Part shown: one piece after another, positions 1-9,854 of the stretch
How the letters are laid out: each line of letters begins with the position of its first letter
Position numbering within the stretch: the stretch's first letter is position 1
Source: Fragilaria crotonensis
Lineage: Eukaryota > Bacillariophyta > Fragilariophyceae > Fragilariales > Fragilariaceae
Assembly: GCA_022925895.1 (NCBI GenBank)
Contig: JAKSYS010000206.1
Location: 25,201 to 89,200 of the forward strand
Reading direction: 5' to 3'
Length of the DNA stretch: 64,000 nucleotides
Made by a program: the position numbers and the translations under genes
The notes under the pieces: model-generated
What the model saw: the letters and a program-made list of their open reading frames with translations, nothing else
Databases searched by the model: none
What the model was told of the DNA's origin: nothing

Positions 1-161
1 CGATTGCTGCTGGACGATTCCACACTCCCCCGGAACCTCGCCCCCTCTTCGATTCAACGACTCGACCACGCACGAGTGGTGGAAATCTGACTCGGACGCC
101 TACACGTATGCATCCTATCTCTGCAGAAGTTACTTTCGGCGCCGAATCCTATGAAGATTAA

Positions 162-928
162 ATGAGTCAATTCATGTATGGCGAAGTCAAGTTCAAAGAC
201 TTTCGCAAGGCTAGCTTCCCAAGATTCTACTCGTCCAAAAACAATTCGTTCGTACACTGGTTCAAACTCTTTTGTTCCACATGCTTACAATGGGGAGTGT
301 GGTGTCCACCATATGAATCTGCAAAGGAAGACGAAATCCACGGTGCTTGGTGGACTTGGCTCCCTGCTTCCGTCCGAGAGAAAGACTCTTTCATGTCTGG
401 CCTGATCTACACTGCTTTGAGCCAGGACTCCACATTTCCCAGTGGCTCCCGAGAACATGGTGCTGTTGAGGGATGTCCACCGCAGGCGGGATACCATGCT
501 ATCTATTCCCTATTTCGCCTCCATCATCCCCTGTTACATTCAGTCTTCTCGACCGCAAAGCGAGATTCCTCGCCAACGACGAACGGAGCCATTCAGCCTC
601 TACATTCGTCGACTTCAAGATTTCATGGTTCGCGAACGACAGGCCACGCGCACCTACACAGAGTCTGAAGCCCTCGACTTGCTTGTCAGTCCGGAATCTC
701 ACGTCCGAATGGCGTCCCGAGATCCGTCGCCTCGTCGAACGTGACAAACGGACCGGGCTCGATGGTACGCTCCCTTTCAAGCTCTCGCTGGCACAACTCG
801 CCACCACGTTTGCCGAGTACTGTGAGACCCTCTCTATTACGGCAGATCCACAAACCTTGACCCGTTTGGGAGTCGGGTTAGTGCAGAACCGACGGGAACA
901 GAAGAGAGGGAACACGACAACACAATGA
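162..928 (+). pseudogene. Ty1/copia gag fragment, frameshifted
   Basis: The first frame (162 to about 540) reads like the nucleocapsid part of diatom copia elements, with a Trp/Cys-rich block and the segment GYHAIYSLFRLHHPLL. Similarity then continues in the other two + frames (about 580-740, YIRRLQDFMVRERQATR; about 700-900, LPFKLSLAQLATTFAEYCE), so at least two frame changes interrupt one original gag-like ORF. No start, protease or zinc knuckle is visible. It points toward the minus-strand pol fragment beginning near 1237, so the two are not one intact element. The family is recognised from memory of the motif pattern, not from a search. Confidence 0.6.
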
Positions 929-1059
929 ACAAGAGCGTGGCGATGTCGAGAGGTGCGCGTCGCAAAGGGGTCGATGTCGGTGATGGTGGTGTCGTGTATC
1001 GTTGGCGTGAACGAAGCAATAACTGTACCTCTTCACCCTTACGATCGTAGACCGGCAAG

Positions 1060-1237
1060 AATGCAGTGGAGGTAATAGTTTTAAGCTAAGTTAGAAGTTG
1101 TGTGCCGATGAAGTACACCGGCTTAAACTAAACTAGTCGGAGTGGCGCGTCATACAAGACACGACCATAGATGGTATACTGTGCGCAGTTGAACGATAGC
1201 ACAGTATCCAAGAATGTAGAAGATATGCACTGACACA
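1060..1237 (-). repeat. Probable 3' LTR of the minus-strand copia fragment
   Basis: On the minus strand the RNase H frame is followed by a purine-rich tract (atgggggag, ending at 1238), the usual primer for plus-strand synthesis, and then by sequence starting with tgtgtca, as an LTR would. The far end is uncertain because no second LTR copy is present in the window for comparison. Confidence 0.35.
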
Positions 1238-1300
1238 CTCCCCCATTGTAAGCCGAGGCATGCAATGAGCAACAGAAGTGCATCTTGAGAGAGAAGAACA

Positions 1301-2509
1301 TTAGGGAGCCGGGGGCGACCAAGGAGCACCATAATGACCCATGAGACGACGAAGGTGGCGGTGGTGGAGCGTGGAACCGAGCGACTTTGTCAAAGAATCG
1401 GCGGAATTGATGACGCCAGGAATATGTGACAGGGCAATCTCGTTTGCGGCTTTCCACTCTTGAAGGGCAAAGTGTTGAATATCGATGTGACGAGCACGCG
1501 GTGTGGGACGACTGGCGTTGACCATGAGGATCGCAGCAGCGTTGTCTTCAAAAAGCGTGGTCGGGCCTGGTTGAGGATATCCGAGCTCCGAGAGAATCGA
1601 TCGGAGGTACTTGGCAATCTTGGCAGCGTGGACGGCGGCAAGGAATTCGGCTTCGGTGGAGCTGGTGGACACCGTGGACTGAATCTTGGACTTGTACTAG
1701 GCCAGGGGACCTCAACAGAACATAAAAACAAGCCCAGTAATTGACCGACGCGTGACAAGGTCCGTTGCATGCGCGGCGTCAACGTACCCAGCAAGTTTGA
1801 TCGAGGAATGCGGTTGCGGGAAGTCAGGGAGAGTAGGATCAGGAGTGAGAATCTGGAAGTCGCCATGTGGAAGCGTTGCCAGAAACGCGTTTCGCCAATA
1901 GAGCAAACCCCAATTTTTTGTCATGCGTAAGTACCGGGCGACACGACGTAACGCGTCGTAGTGCACTTTCGCAGGATGATCGGAGAACCGTGCAAGTGTT
2001 GTAACCGCGTATCCGATGTCCGGACGAGCAACCACATAGGCGTAAATCAACGCGCCCAAGACACTTCGATACGAAAATCCAGCAGCCGTTTCGAGCTCAC
2101 AATATTCGGGAGTTCCGTCACGAGGCGCAGTGATGTAATCGTCAAACATCTGCTGTGTCGTTGAGGTGGCGAGAGGCTCGATAGGTTTCTTGTCGGTCTC
2201 GCGTGTGCCAGAGGAAGACCATCCATAGTGCGCAAGCAGTTTATCGATTTACGACTCGCAAGTTATTTTGATGTAGCGGTCGCGTTGCTCGATGTCGACA
2301 CCGTTGAAGGACTCCAAAATACCCTCGTCGCGGAGGTCGATACCATCTTCGGAACATATCACGCGAACGAGGTCTTTAACAGCGTTGACATCGACACATC
2401 CGATAGCCAAATCGTCAACCTGACGACAGATAAGCATTCGATGCCCTAAGGGGGCGGGGTTCGAACTAGATAAATTTTCCTCAGGCATAAATATATTTAC
2501 TTGATACAT
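1301..2509 (-). pseudogene. Ty1/copia pol remnant (reverse transcriptase end and RNase H)
   Basis: Three minus-strand pieces follow each other in different frames. Piece one (2509-2249) holds the RT catalytic region, with QVDDLAIG in place of YVDD. Piece two (2149-1712) is the connection and early RNase H, with RPDIGYAVTTLARF and GYVDAAHATD. Piece three (1672-1301) is the RNase H end, with SSTEAEFLAAVHAAK, FEDNAAAI and RHIDIQHF. These are standard copia motifs. Integrase, protease and the first half of RT are missing. The 5' truncation lies close to the repeat module beginning at 2444. It is a dead copy with at least two frame changes. Confidence 0.85.
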
Positions 2510-2612
2510 CAGGAGCCATTTTACTTAGGCAAATTTGCATCGGGAGCCATTTTTCTGCATCAAGAGCCACTGATTACTTAAGGAAATTTGCATTGGGAGC
2601 TATGGAGAACCT
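2444..2612 (+). repeat. Repeat module, copy 1 (left of satellite)
   Basis: It starts with ccctaagggggcggggttc, continues nearly identically for about 35 bp with the copy at 5031, and is followed by short imperfect internal repeats built on gggagcca. The module has the same orientation as its partner 2.6 kb away. It may be the end of an unrecognised element. Confidence 0.6.
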
Positions 2613-2650
2613 ACGCGTTCTGTGGTACATTCAATTCTGGTTTTGATACC

Positions 2651-4090
2651 TTTTTCTCACATGTTGCACCCTTGTTACACTAGACCGACAACTCAAAATT
2701 TGTGCTGCAAAATGTAGTTTACAAACTCGGCATGTGCGTTTTGTTCAAAGAACTATTGTGCAACATTCTTTGTGTTTCATCCCTCTTAACGTCCGTCGTT
2801 TCAGATTTTGAATTTGACTTCTATTTGTAAAGATACTGCATGAAATGCAGAGGTGGTTGAAATGCCAGTCACCATTAAAAACACGAATTTTGTTCTCGAT
2901 TCTGATATTTGCATCCTCTTCTGGTACGTTTCGTTCGCTTACCTACTGTCAAACTTTGTTCGAGGTTGATTATTCTCAACGTCCGTCGTTTCAGATTTTC
3001 GATCAGACTATTTTTAGTAAAGATAGAGAATGAAATGCAGAGGTGGTCAACATGCCAATCACGATTCAAAACTCGAAATTCGTTCGCCATTCGGTTGATT
3101 GCATCCTTGACCGGTACGTTTCGTTCGATGACTTGCTATCAAACTTTGTTCGAGGTTGATTATTCTCAACGTCCGTTGTTTCAGATTTTTGATCAGACTA
3201 TTTTTGGTAAAGATAGAGAATGAAATGCAGAGGTAGTCAACATGCCAATCACGATTCAAAACTCGAAATTCGTTCGCCATTCGGTTGATTGCATCCTTAA
3301 GAGGTCCGTTTCGTTCAATGACTTGCTATCAAACTTTGTTCGAGGTTGATTATTCGCAACGTCCGTCGTTTCAGATTTTTGATCAGACTATTTTTGGTAA
3401 AGATAGAGAATGAAATGCAGAGATGGTCAGCATGCCAATCACGATTCAAAACTCGAAATTCGTTCGCCATTCAGCTGTTTGCATCATTAACCGGTACGTT
3501 TCATTCGATGGACTACAATCAAACATTGTTCGGGGATGATTTGTCTCAACGTCCGTTGTTTCAGATTTTCAATTGGACTATTTTTGGTGAAGATGGATAA
3601 TGAAATGCAGAGATGGTCAACATGGCAATCACGATTCAAAACTTGAAATTCGTTCGCCATTCTGTTGATTGCATCCTTAACCGGTACGTTTCGTTCAATG
3701 ACCTGCTATCAAACTTTGTTCGAGGGTTATTTGTCTCAACGTCCGTTGTTTCAGATTTTCAATTGGATTATTTTTGGTGAAGATAGATAATGAAATGCAA
3801 AGATGGTCAACATGGCAATCACGATTCAAAACTTGAAATTCGTTCGCCATTCTGTTGATTGCATCCTTAACCGGTACATTTCGATCGATGACCTACTATC
3901 AAACTTTGTTCGAGGGTTATTTGTCTCATCGTCGGTTGTTTCAGATTTTCAATTGGACTATTTTTGGTGGAAATACAGTATGAAATACGGCGTCGGTGCA
4001 CATAACAACAATGATTGGAAACTCCAAAATGCTTCTGCAAATCGATTTATACCAACTCAGCAGGACCGTTTCGTTCCATTTGATAACTAG
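2651..4090. repeat. 190-bp tandem repeat array
   Basis: The landmark tgaaatgc/tgaaatac recurs at 2841, 3031, 3221, 3411, 3601, 3791 and 3981, exactly 190 bp apart each time. Six full units lie between these marks. A diverged unit precedes the first mark and another follows the last. Central units are the most alike and edge units the most diverged, as expected of unequal exchange. Because 190 is not a multiple of three, each unit shifts reading frame, so the short ORFs across it are not genes. The period is close to a nucleosome repeat length. Confidence 0.9.
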
Positions 4091-4350
4091 TCATGTGTTG
4101 ATTATGGTGAGTTTTCGATTACGATATTTAATCCATAACTAGTCATGTGTTGGATATGGTGAGTTATCGAATACGCATCGTAATCGATAACTCGCCATTT
4201 GTGGGATATGGCGAGTTATCGAATACTATTTTTATTCGATATAACTAGTCATGTGTTGGATATGGTGAGTTATCGAATACGCATTGTAATCGATAACTCG
4301 CCATTTGTGGGATATGGCGAGTTATCGAATACTATTTTTATTCGATAACT
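4083..4350. repeat. About 105-bp tandem repeats with internal palindromes
   Basis: Units start with ataactagtcatg at 4135, 4241 and 4345, with a diverged start near 4083. Each full unit holds the inverted repeat gagttatcga ... tcgataactc and a second gagttatcga copy, so a unit could form hairpins. No coding potential is seen. Confidence 0.8.
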
Positions 4351-4359
4351 AGTCATGGG

Positions 4360-5030
4360 AAGTGGGGTAGTACGTTCTTTAGCATGCACGCGTGTGCATT
4401 CTGCTACGCAGTACCGTAGTACTGCATAATGTAAAATGGGAACATGTTATGATTACATACTCCGAGTAGATCATACTGTACAGTAGGTGAAAGCACACTA
4501 GAGTGTACTACATACTTCTACATATCGCATCGTATCAGAAGTTGATAGTACTCGAGTTAATGGACCGCTGTACGGTGGTACAGTGGTCGGTACTCGAGTA
4601 CTGAGCAACGGACAAAGGACGGATGACAGGTTCGCCGATAGTTTCGCCATGGTGATCAATCATGGTTGACTATGGTGAGGCTGGAATATTTTACAGGAAG
4701 GAAAAATGTAGGCTTAATGAATGTACTAAATTGACAATTGTGAGAAGGAAATGAAATGAAAAGTGAATGTTGGAGTGAGTTGGATTCTCATCTCTTTGGT
4801 CTTGGATGAGGTCGCGTTTGAAATGAGATTAGAAACACAGAGAGTGTTGGTAACAACAGATAAGTTGTTTCTCATTTCAAATTGTGTGGGGAGTTACTTA
4901 ACAGTCTTGGGTTTGATGTGGATGAGACTTAAACTCATTCAAAATGATTTTTGGATTAATTAGAGATGTTTGAAATGGGCATCGCTAATTTGAAATGGGA
5001 ATGGATCTACTTAGGTGAGTAGTTTTGATT
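4360..5030. other. Non-coding stretch
   Basis: Rich in gtac/agtact palindromes (4370-4620), then AT-richer sequence with repeated tttgaaatg words (about 4740-5000). No supported gene or RNA. Confidence 0.5.
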
Positions 5031-5200
5031 CCCTAAGGGGGCGGGGTTCAAACTAGATAAATTTTATTCGTGAATGATTTCATTTACTTGATACCACGGG
5101 AGGGACTTCTATTTAGGAAGATGTACCACGGGAGGGATTTTCCTTGCCATGGGAGGGACTTTTTACTTAAGGACAAATACCACGGGAGGTATGGAATTCA
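5031..5200 (+). repeat. Repeat module, copy 2 (right of satellite)
   Basis: Shares its first 35 bp almost exactly with the copy at 2444. It then carries about five copies of a short word around ccacgggaggga, where copy 1 has gggagcca words, so the architecture is conserved while the internal words differ. It directly precedes the zinc-finger-like ORF. Confidence 0.6.
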
Positions 5201-5301
5201 TCATACTCTCTACCTCCCTTGTAGTATGAAAATCCGTGCGCCAATTTTCAAATGAAAGCCATATCATTCATCCCTCAACTCCATTGTCCCCACAACAAAC
5301 C

Positions 5302-5880
5302 ATGGACTTTAAAGTGTCTCAGATGACAAGCAAGCGAAAGGCAATGGTCCTTCAAGACATTCCACAAGAGGATGCAGACCCCATGCTTCCTATTAGGGAT
5401 CTTTTCACATTTTCTCCTTTTGGTTTATGCTGTCGGCAATGTAAAAAAAATCAATTATTCAGCCTGATGAGCGATGCATCTCCCGGCATTTAAAAAAACA
5501 TGGTATGGACAGCAGAGTTGCTTTGGTTCGTTCTCTTCTCCTCGCTTTCGAATTGCAACTCGAAATTGCAAAGGCCTCAGGATCCATTGAATCATACCGA
5601 AGCGACAAGAATACCTACACCGGTTATTCCTGTAGATGTGGGATGGTTTTTCAATTAAGAAAAGACAACGCACTTCGACATTGCAAAAGAATGGGTTGTG
5701 ACGCATCCAAACTGCAAAAACTCGAGCTAATCAAGCTCTGCTGTGGTCGATATGTGTCCCCATCACAGGTCACTTCTCTATTTGGTGATGGACCATCCCG
5801 CATAAAGAAACAATTTGATTATAAAGAGGCGAGAACTGTCCTTCTCCCATTGCTTCCTCAACGTGAAAAACAGGACCACA
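5302..5880 (+). pseudogene. Zinc-finger-like ORF, 5' part, split by the transposon
   Basis: ATG at 5302. The protein shows two Cys/His clusters, CRQC followed by RHLKKHG, and CRCGMVFQ followed by ALRHCKRMGC. It then has LIKLCCGRYVS, a Phe/Tyr-rich part, and ends at EKQDH where the left inverted repeat of the large transposon begins. A run of eight A at about 5443-5450 carries a one-base frame break inside the first cluster. Similar ORFs occur, to my recollection, in many copies in diatom genomes, probably in a mobile-element family, and I cannot name the function. A matching continuation seems to resume at 18029 after the transposon. Confidence 0.5.
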
Positions 5881-5902
5881 TCGGAAGGTGGCGGGTTTTA
5901 CA
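5878..5902 (+). repeat. Left terminal inverted repeat
   Basis: The core tcggaaggtggcgggtt and its surroundings match the reverse complement of 18008-18032 over 25 consecutive bases. Confidence 0.9.
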
Positions 5903-5919
5903 CGCAATATATTTAGTGC

Positions 5920-6057
5920 AGTGTACCATTTTTTTTTGGGTCCAGTACACCCTGTAAAAATTTATTACACCATTGCATGCGTACGTGCATGTAATATGTG
6001 TTTTACATGTAAATTCGCTGTTGCTCACTGTACCATTTTTTCTTGGGTCCAGTACAG
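5920..6057 (+). repeat. Subterminal direct repeats
   Basis: Two copies of about 30 bp (5920-5950 and 6028-6057) share gtaccatttttt and ttgggtccagtaca. Each copy begins and ends with mutually complementary bases (gtgtac/gtacac, ctgtac/gtacag), so each could fold. Such repeats are typical transposase binding sites in CACTA-type relatives. Confidence 0.6.
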
Positions 6058-6290
6058 TCCCATACCTCTTCATGGTACACAAAGTATTCTCCGGTTGGCA
6101 TACTCTTGCATTTGTTCGTGTACCGTCGGAACATTACTGTTCATTAGGTGTAGCATCAACTTTCAAGAGTCGTTACAGTACCACAGTATTACACCTGCCA
6201 ACCAGTGCTTCACTGGAGTATGAGTCGTCAATTGCGGTTGATTCAACTACTAGCTAGTAGTAACGTTTCTTTCCATCAATTGGCTGCTAT

Positions 6291-7971
6291 CTACAACTCG
6301 ATGAATGCGTTGATCTTCGGTCGATTTGCACGTTCCACAGCCCTCTGCACAGCACTCGGATCCATTTCTCTCATTTGTGTTCCACCTCCAACCCGTTCCC
6401 TCAGACTCTTGAGTACCCATTCCTCTGCATCCCTCGCATTCCTACTCTTCCTGTCGTCTTCCACAATTCCACCCAACATGTTGAACATTTCTATTCCTTC
6501 GTCACTCCAGCCTCCGTATTCAGAGGAGGAATCTTCGTTCTTCGTGTATTTCCCACCATACGTGGTGTCCTCGGTTCCCCCCTCCTATCTTCATGATATC
6601 TCTTAATCCACTTGTCTATGTACGCATCATAAAGTAGTAGGGCAAATGCCTCGTCAGAAACGGTGACTATGGCATTACCCGTGTCACTTGATGTTGCATC
6701 AGAAATTGTAGACCTGTACTTCTTCCTTGATCCCCATGCTCTCATTCCGCACACGGTTTGCAGAAACTCCCCAACAAACCACAAGAAAGCCTCCTTTTCC
6801 TCCGGTGTCTGTGACTGACGCAGTTTGCAAAGCACTTGGAAAGAATATGGAGGAGGCTCAACTTCATCTCTATGATCCTTCATCTTCAGTAGCTTCATGA
6901 CCGCTTCCGATGCAGACTGTGAGCACGTGCTCCGCTTGGTGTTGAGGGCTCCAGTAACGATGGTCTTGTACATTCTCACGAAGTGATTCACATTGGGTGG
7001 TTTTTCTTGAGCGATCACAACTTCCATCACCTTCTCCATGTGTTCTTCACAGGTAATGAATTTCACCACACGAAAGATGACAGTCTTCACCAGAACTTGT
7101 ATGCGCTCCTGGTACTCTTCGAAGTTGCAGTCCTGGCGGTTCTGTACGACATGTGTCTCTGCTTTTTTGGCGATGAAGTTCCATGCGGAGGTCCTTCGTC
7201 CAGCCATTCCTGGTGTCGTGCTTGTATGAAGAGTCGGGTTGCTGTTGCTGCTGATGGATGCTGTCCATTGGTAACAATGGAGTAGCCGCCGCCAACTTGG
7301 TCTCCAACACGGTCGTTTCCACCAGTTTGGTGGCCTCTGAATGGAGGCCCTCCGTGGTTGACAGACCATCCGGTACCAAGGTGGTTGCGACGTCCGCCGT
7401 CAACAATGGTATGGTCTCTGGATGGAGGCCTTCCATTGTTGACAACAATGCATCGTCCTGCAGTTCCAGCTTCTTGGCCATGTCCGATTTCCACCAATGG
7501 TTGGTCTCTGGATGGAGGCCTTCCGTTGTCGACAACAATGTGTCGTCCTGCAGTTCCAGCTTCTTGGCCACGTCTGATTTCCACCAATGGTTGGTCTCTG
7601 GATGGAGGCCTTGTTCCATTGCGGATATCGATGACAGCACCTCCGAGTTCACTGTTAGTAGCACTTCCGTCCAACTCCTCATCTGCCTCTTCCTCGACGC
7701 TTGAGTCATCTCCGTCCTCTCCGCTAGTCTCATCGTTCTTATGTCTAACGGCAGAAGGTCCGCTTTGGTCTTCCACGACAGCTTCTGCCAGCAATTGTGC
7801 TTCTTTGTCCGCCTTGTCATGGGTACCCTTGTTGACATTGGATTCTTTATCTAAATCACTTACTGTTTTCTTATGGATCTTACTTCCTCCTCTAGCGTTT
7901 CCCTTTTTTCTTTGTTGCGGGTCCTTGTTTTCAGCATCCGACCGCTTCCTCTTTTGTTGTCTGGAGCTCAT
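6291..7971 (-). CDS. Accessory ORF of the transposon (unknown function, frameshifted)
   Basis: ATG at 7971. The N-terminal third is basic and low in complexity (SSRQQKRKRSD, likely nuclear localisation), followed by an acidic stretch and then three 30-residue repeats containing RPPSRDQPLVEI. The C-terminal half is a folded-looking domain with FEEYQERIQ, a helical middle, VTVSDEAFALLLYDAY, then KYTKNEDSSSEYGGWSDEG and FNMLGGIVEDDRKSR. I recall the SDEAFALL ... GGW..EG pattern from ORFs near transposons in diatoms but know no function. Two single-base frame breaks (about 7170-7230 and about 6556) separate these parts. It diverges from the large ORF. It could be a DNA-binding or regulatory partner of the transposase; that is inference. 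Confidence 0.55.
7411..7625 (-). repeat. 90-bp in-frame tandem repeats in the accessory ORF
   Basis: The word ggtctctggatggaggcc recurs at 7413, 7503 and 7593. The 90-bp period encodes 30-residue repeats on the minus strand, and the third unit is partly diverged. Confidence 0.85.
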
Positions 7972-9854
7972 TGTAGAACATGATTTTTATGGGATTGTTT
8001 GTGCATTGTTTTGGACTTGTGCCGCGTAAAATGATTTGAACTGAAGGTGTACACGCTTGTTGTACGAGCATTATGTCAAATGTTGGTGTAACATTGTATA
8101 CGTGATAATTATCTTGATACTACGTATTACCGGTACGTTGCTGCCGTACCATGTCGTGTGGGTTACCATGTGTCTCATTTGAATGCTACTCGTGTACCAT
8201 TTCCGCTGCAGTACTGTGAGTAGTACTATGAATGTCGTGTGGGTTTAAATGCTCATGTACCATTTGCGCAGCGGTACTGTGCGTAATACTTCATACCTTG
8301 TTTACTGTAGTAGTGATACGTTTCGAATTTAAATACTCGTGTACCGTTTCCGCAACGTCACCAGGTACTACTGTGAGTAATACTACTACTTCATACAATT
8401 GTACCTTGTGTACTGCAGTAGAGGTACGTTTTGAATTTTTTTCTTTACTAACAGGGTTTAAATGCTCATGTATACGTACCATTTGCGCAGCGGTACTCGA
8501 GTACTGTGCGTAATACTTCATACCTTGTTTACTGTTGTAGTGATACGTTTTGAATATTTAAATACTCGTGTACCGTTTCCGCAACGTCACCAGGTACTAC
8601 TGTGAGTAGTACTTCATACAATTGTACCTTGTGTACTGTAGAGGTACGTTTTGATTTTTTTCTTCACTTGACTATACTTATATGTATGAAGACCTTTGAT
8701 TGATTGAATATATTTCCTTAGAAATGTATATCAAAATTCAGGAGTGCACATGCACCAATTTTTGTGACGGTCCCACCACATGGTCGCGGCATGTGTCTAA
8801 TTCTTAAATGCATCATAATTCATCCGACACACATATATGTTAACGTAGGATGTAGGAAGACAATTTTTTGTGTTGGTGCCCCACCACATGGTTGGAATGA
8901 TATGTGGATTCATGCGCATCTTTCTTAAGTATCACCTTTATTGCCACTGTATTGAGTGATATTTACTACTATATAGGTACACTTTACAAGTCGTTACTAC
9001 ATAAAAACTCCCATTTAACAACTCAATTGTTATGACATCTATAACATCGTAGATAACTATATATGAGTGCATGCTGTTTTCGTCGTGAAGTCCCACATCG
9101 TGTAATCTTGTTTATTGCTGTATCTTCTCGCTACTCATCGTACGTATTCCTCCGTACTAATTTTGCTCACATTTCCCGCAAATCTTCAGAATTATTCATA
9201 TATTATCACTCGAGTTTGACTGAATGAGGTGTTGTTGTTACCATCCAGTAGCACATCATTGATTTCTGTCTTACGTTGTCAGCGTTTGTTGTTGCCATTT
9301 TGTAACAAGTGAACGTCCTGACAAATTGTAGTGGTATTTGTTTCTGATCTGCTCCCATCGTTTTCGTGTAAGTGTGGCGAGTCATCCTCATTGTTGCCAT
9401 TAGTAACAATTCATCGTTACCAGTAGTAACGATGCATGAGGAGTAGATGTTCACTCTGTTGCGAGGACAGGGATCAGCCAGTTTTGAAGTGGTGTTGTTG
9501 GTGGGCTGCTTTCTTGAAGGGCTTGCGTCTGAATTGTTACCATCCAGTAACAAGAAGCAGCGTCATGCACATGATTGGCGTAAAGATTTTCCGACAGCGA
9601 TGTCGGTTGACTTGATATTTGTCTTTGTTTCCATTCAGTAATGAATATGAGTAGCACGTTATTGCTGTCTTGCAGGTAGTGCCTGTGAACCAGCATCATT
9701 GTTGCCAACCACCAGTAATGATGATGGGTATGCTGATTCGGCGCAGGTGGAGCATGAAACATGTCGTTCATTGTTCTCCGTCTTGGTTTTACATCATCTG
9801 TTGCGGTTAAGCTGCCTAGTAGTACTAAACCGCTTCATTTCACCGACAGCTCCT
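7972..9854. other. Spacer between divergent transposon genes
   Basis: 1.9 kb without a supported gene. Positions 8232-8645 hold two copies of a roughly 227-bp unit (landmark taatacttcataccttg at 8284 and 8511). At 8768 and 8874 there are two related words with ccaccacatgg. It probably contains the promoters for both flanking genes, but no core promoter can be pointed to. Confidence 0.6.
9233..9553. repeat. Cluster of short inverted repeats upstream of the large ORF
   Basis: Several hairpins share gttac...gtaac arms. The clearest are catcgttac-cagta-gtaacgatg at 9412-9434 (9-bp perfect arms) and ttgttac-catcca-gtaacaa at 9534-9553 (7-bp arms). Less perfect copies lie near 9233, 9284 and 9390. 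Confidence 0.7.

Noticed and set aside
2444-2478. ggggttcgaac resembles a tRNA T-arm
   Set aside because: The flanks do not form a T stem, no acceptor or anticodon stem is present, and the same word occurs in the repeat module at 5031.
2845-3600. Open stretches across the 190-bp array encoding similar short peptides
   Set aside because: The unit length is not divisible by three and the same DNA repeats in different frames, so these are shadows of the satellite.
2651-4090. Possible CRISPR-like array
   Set aside because: Units are contiguous 190-bp tandem copies without unique spacers; the genome is eukaryotic.
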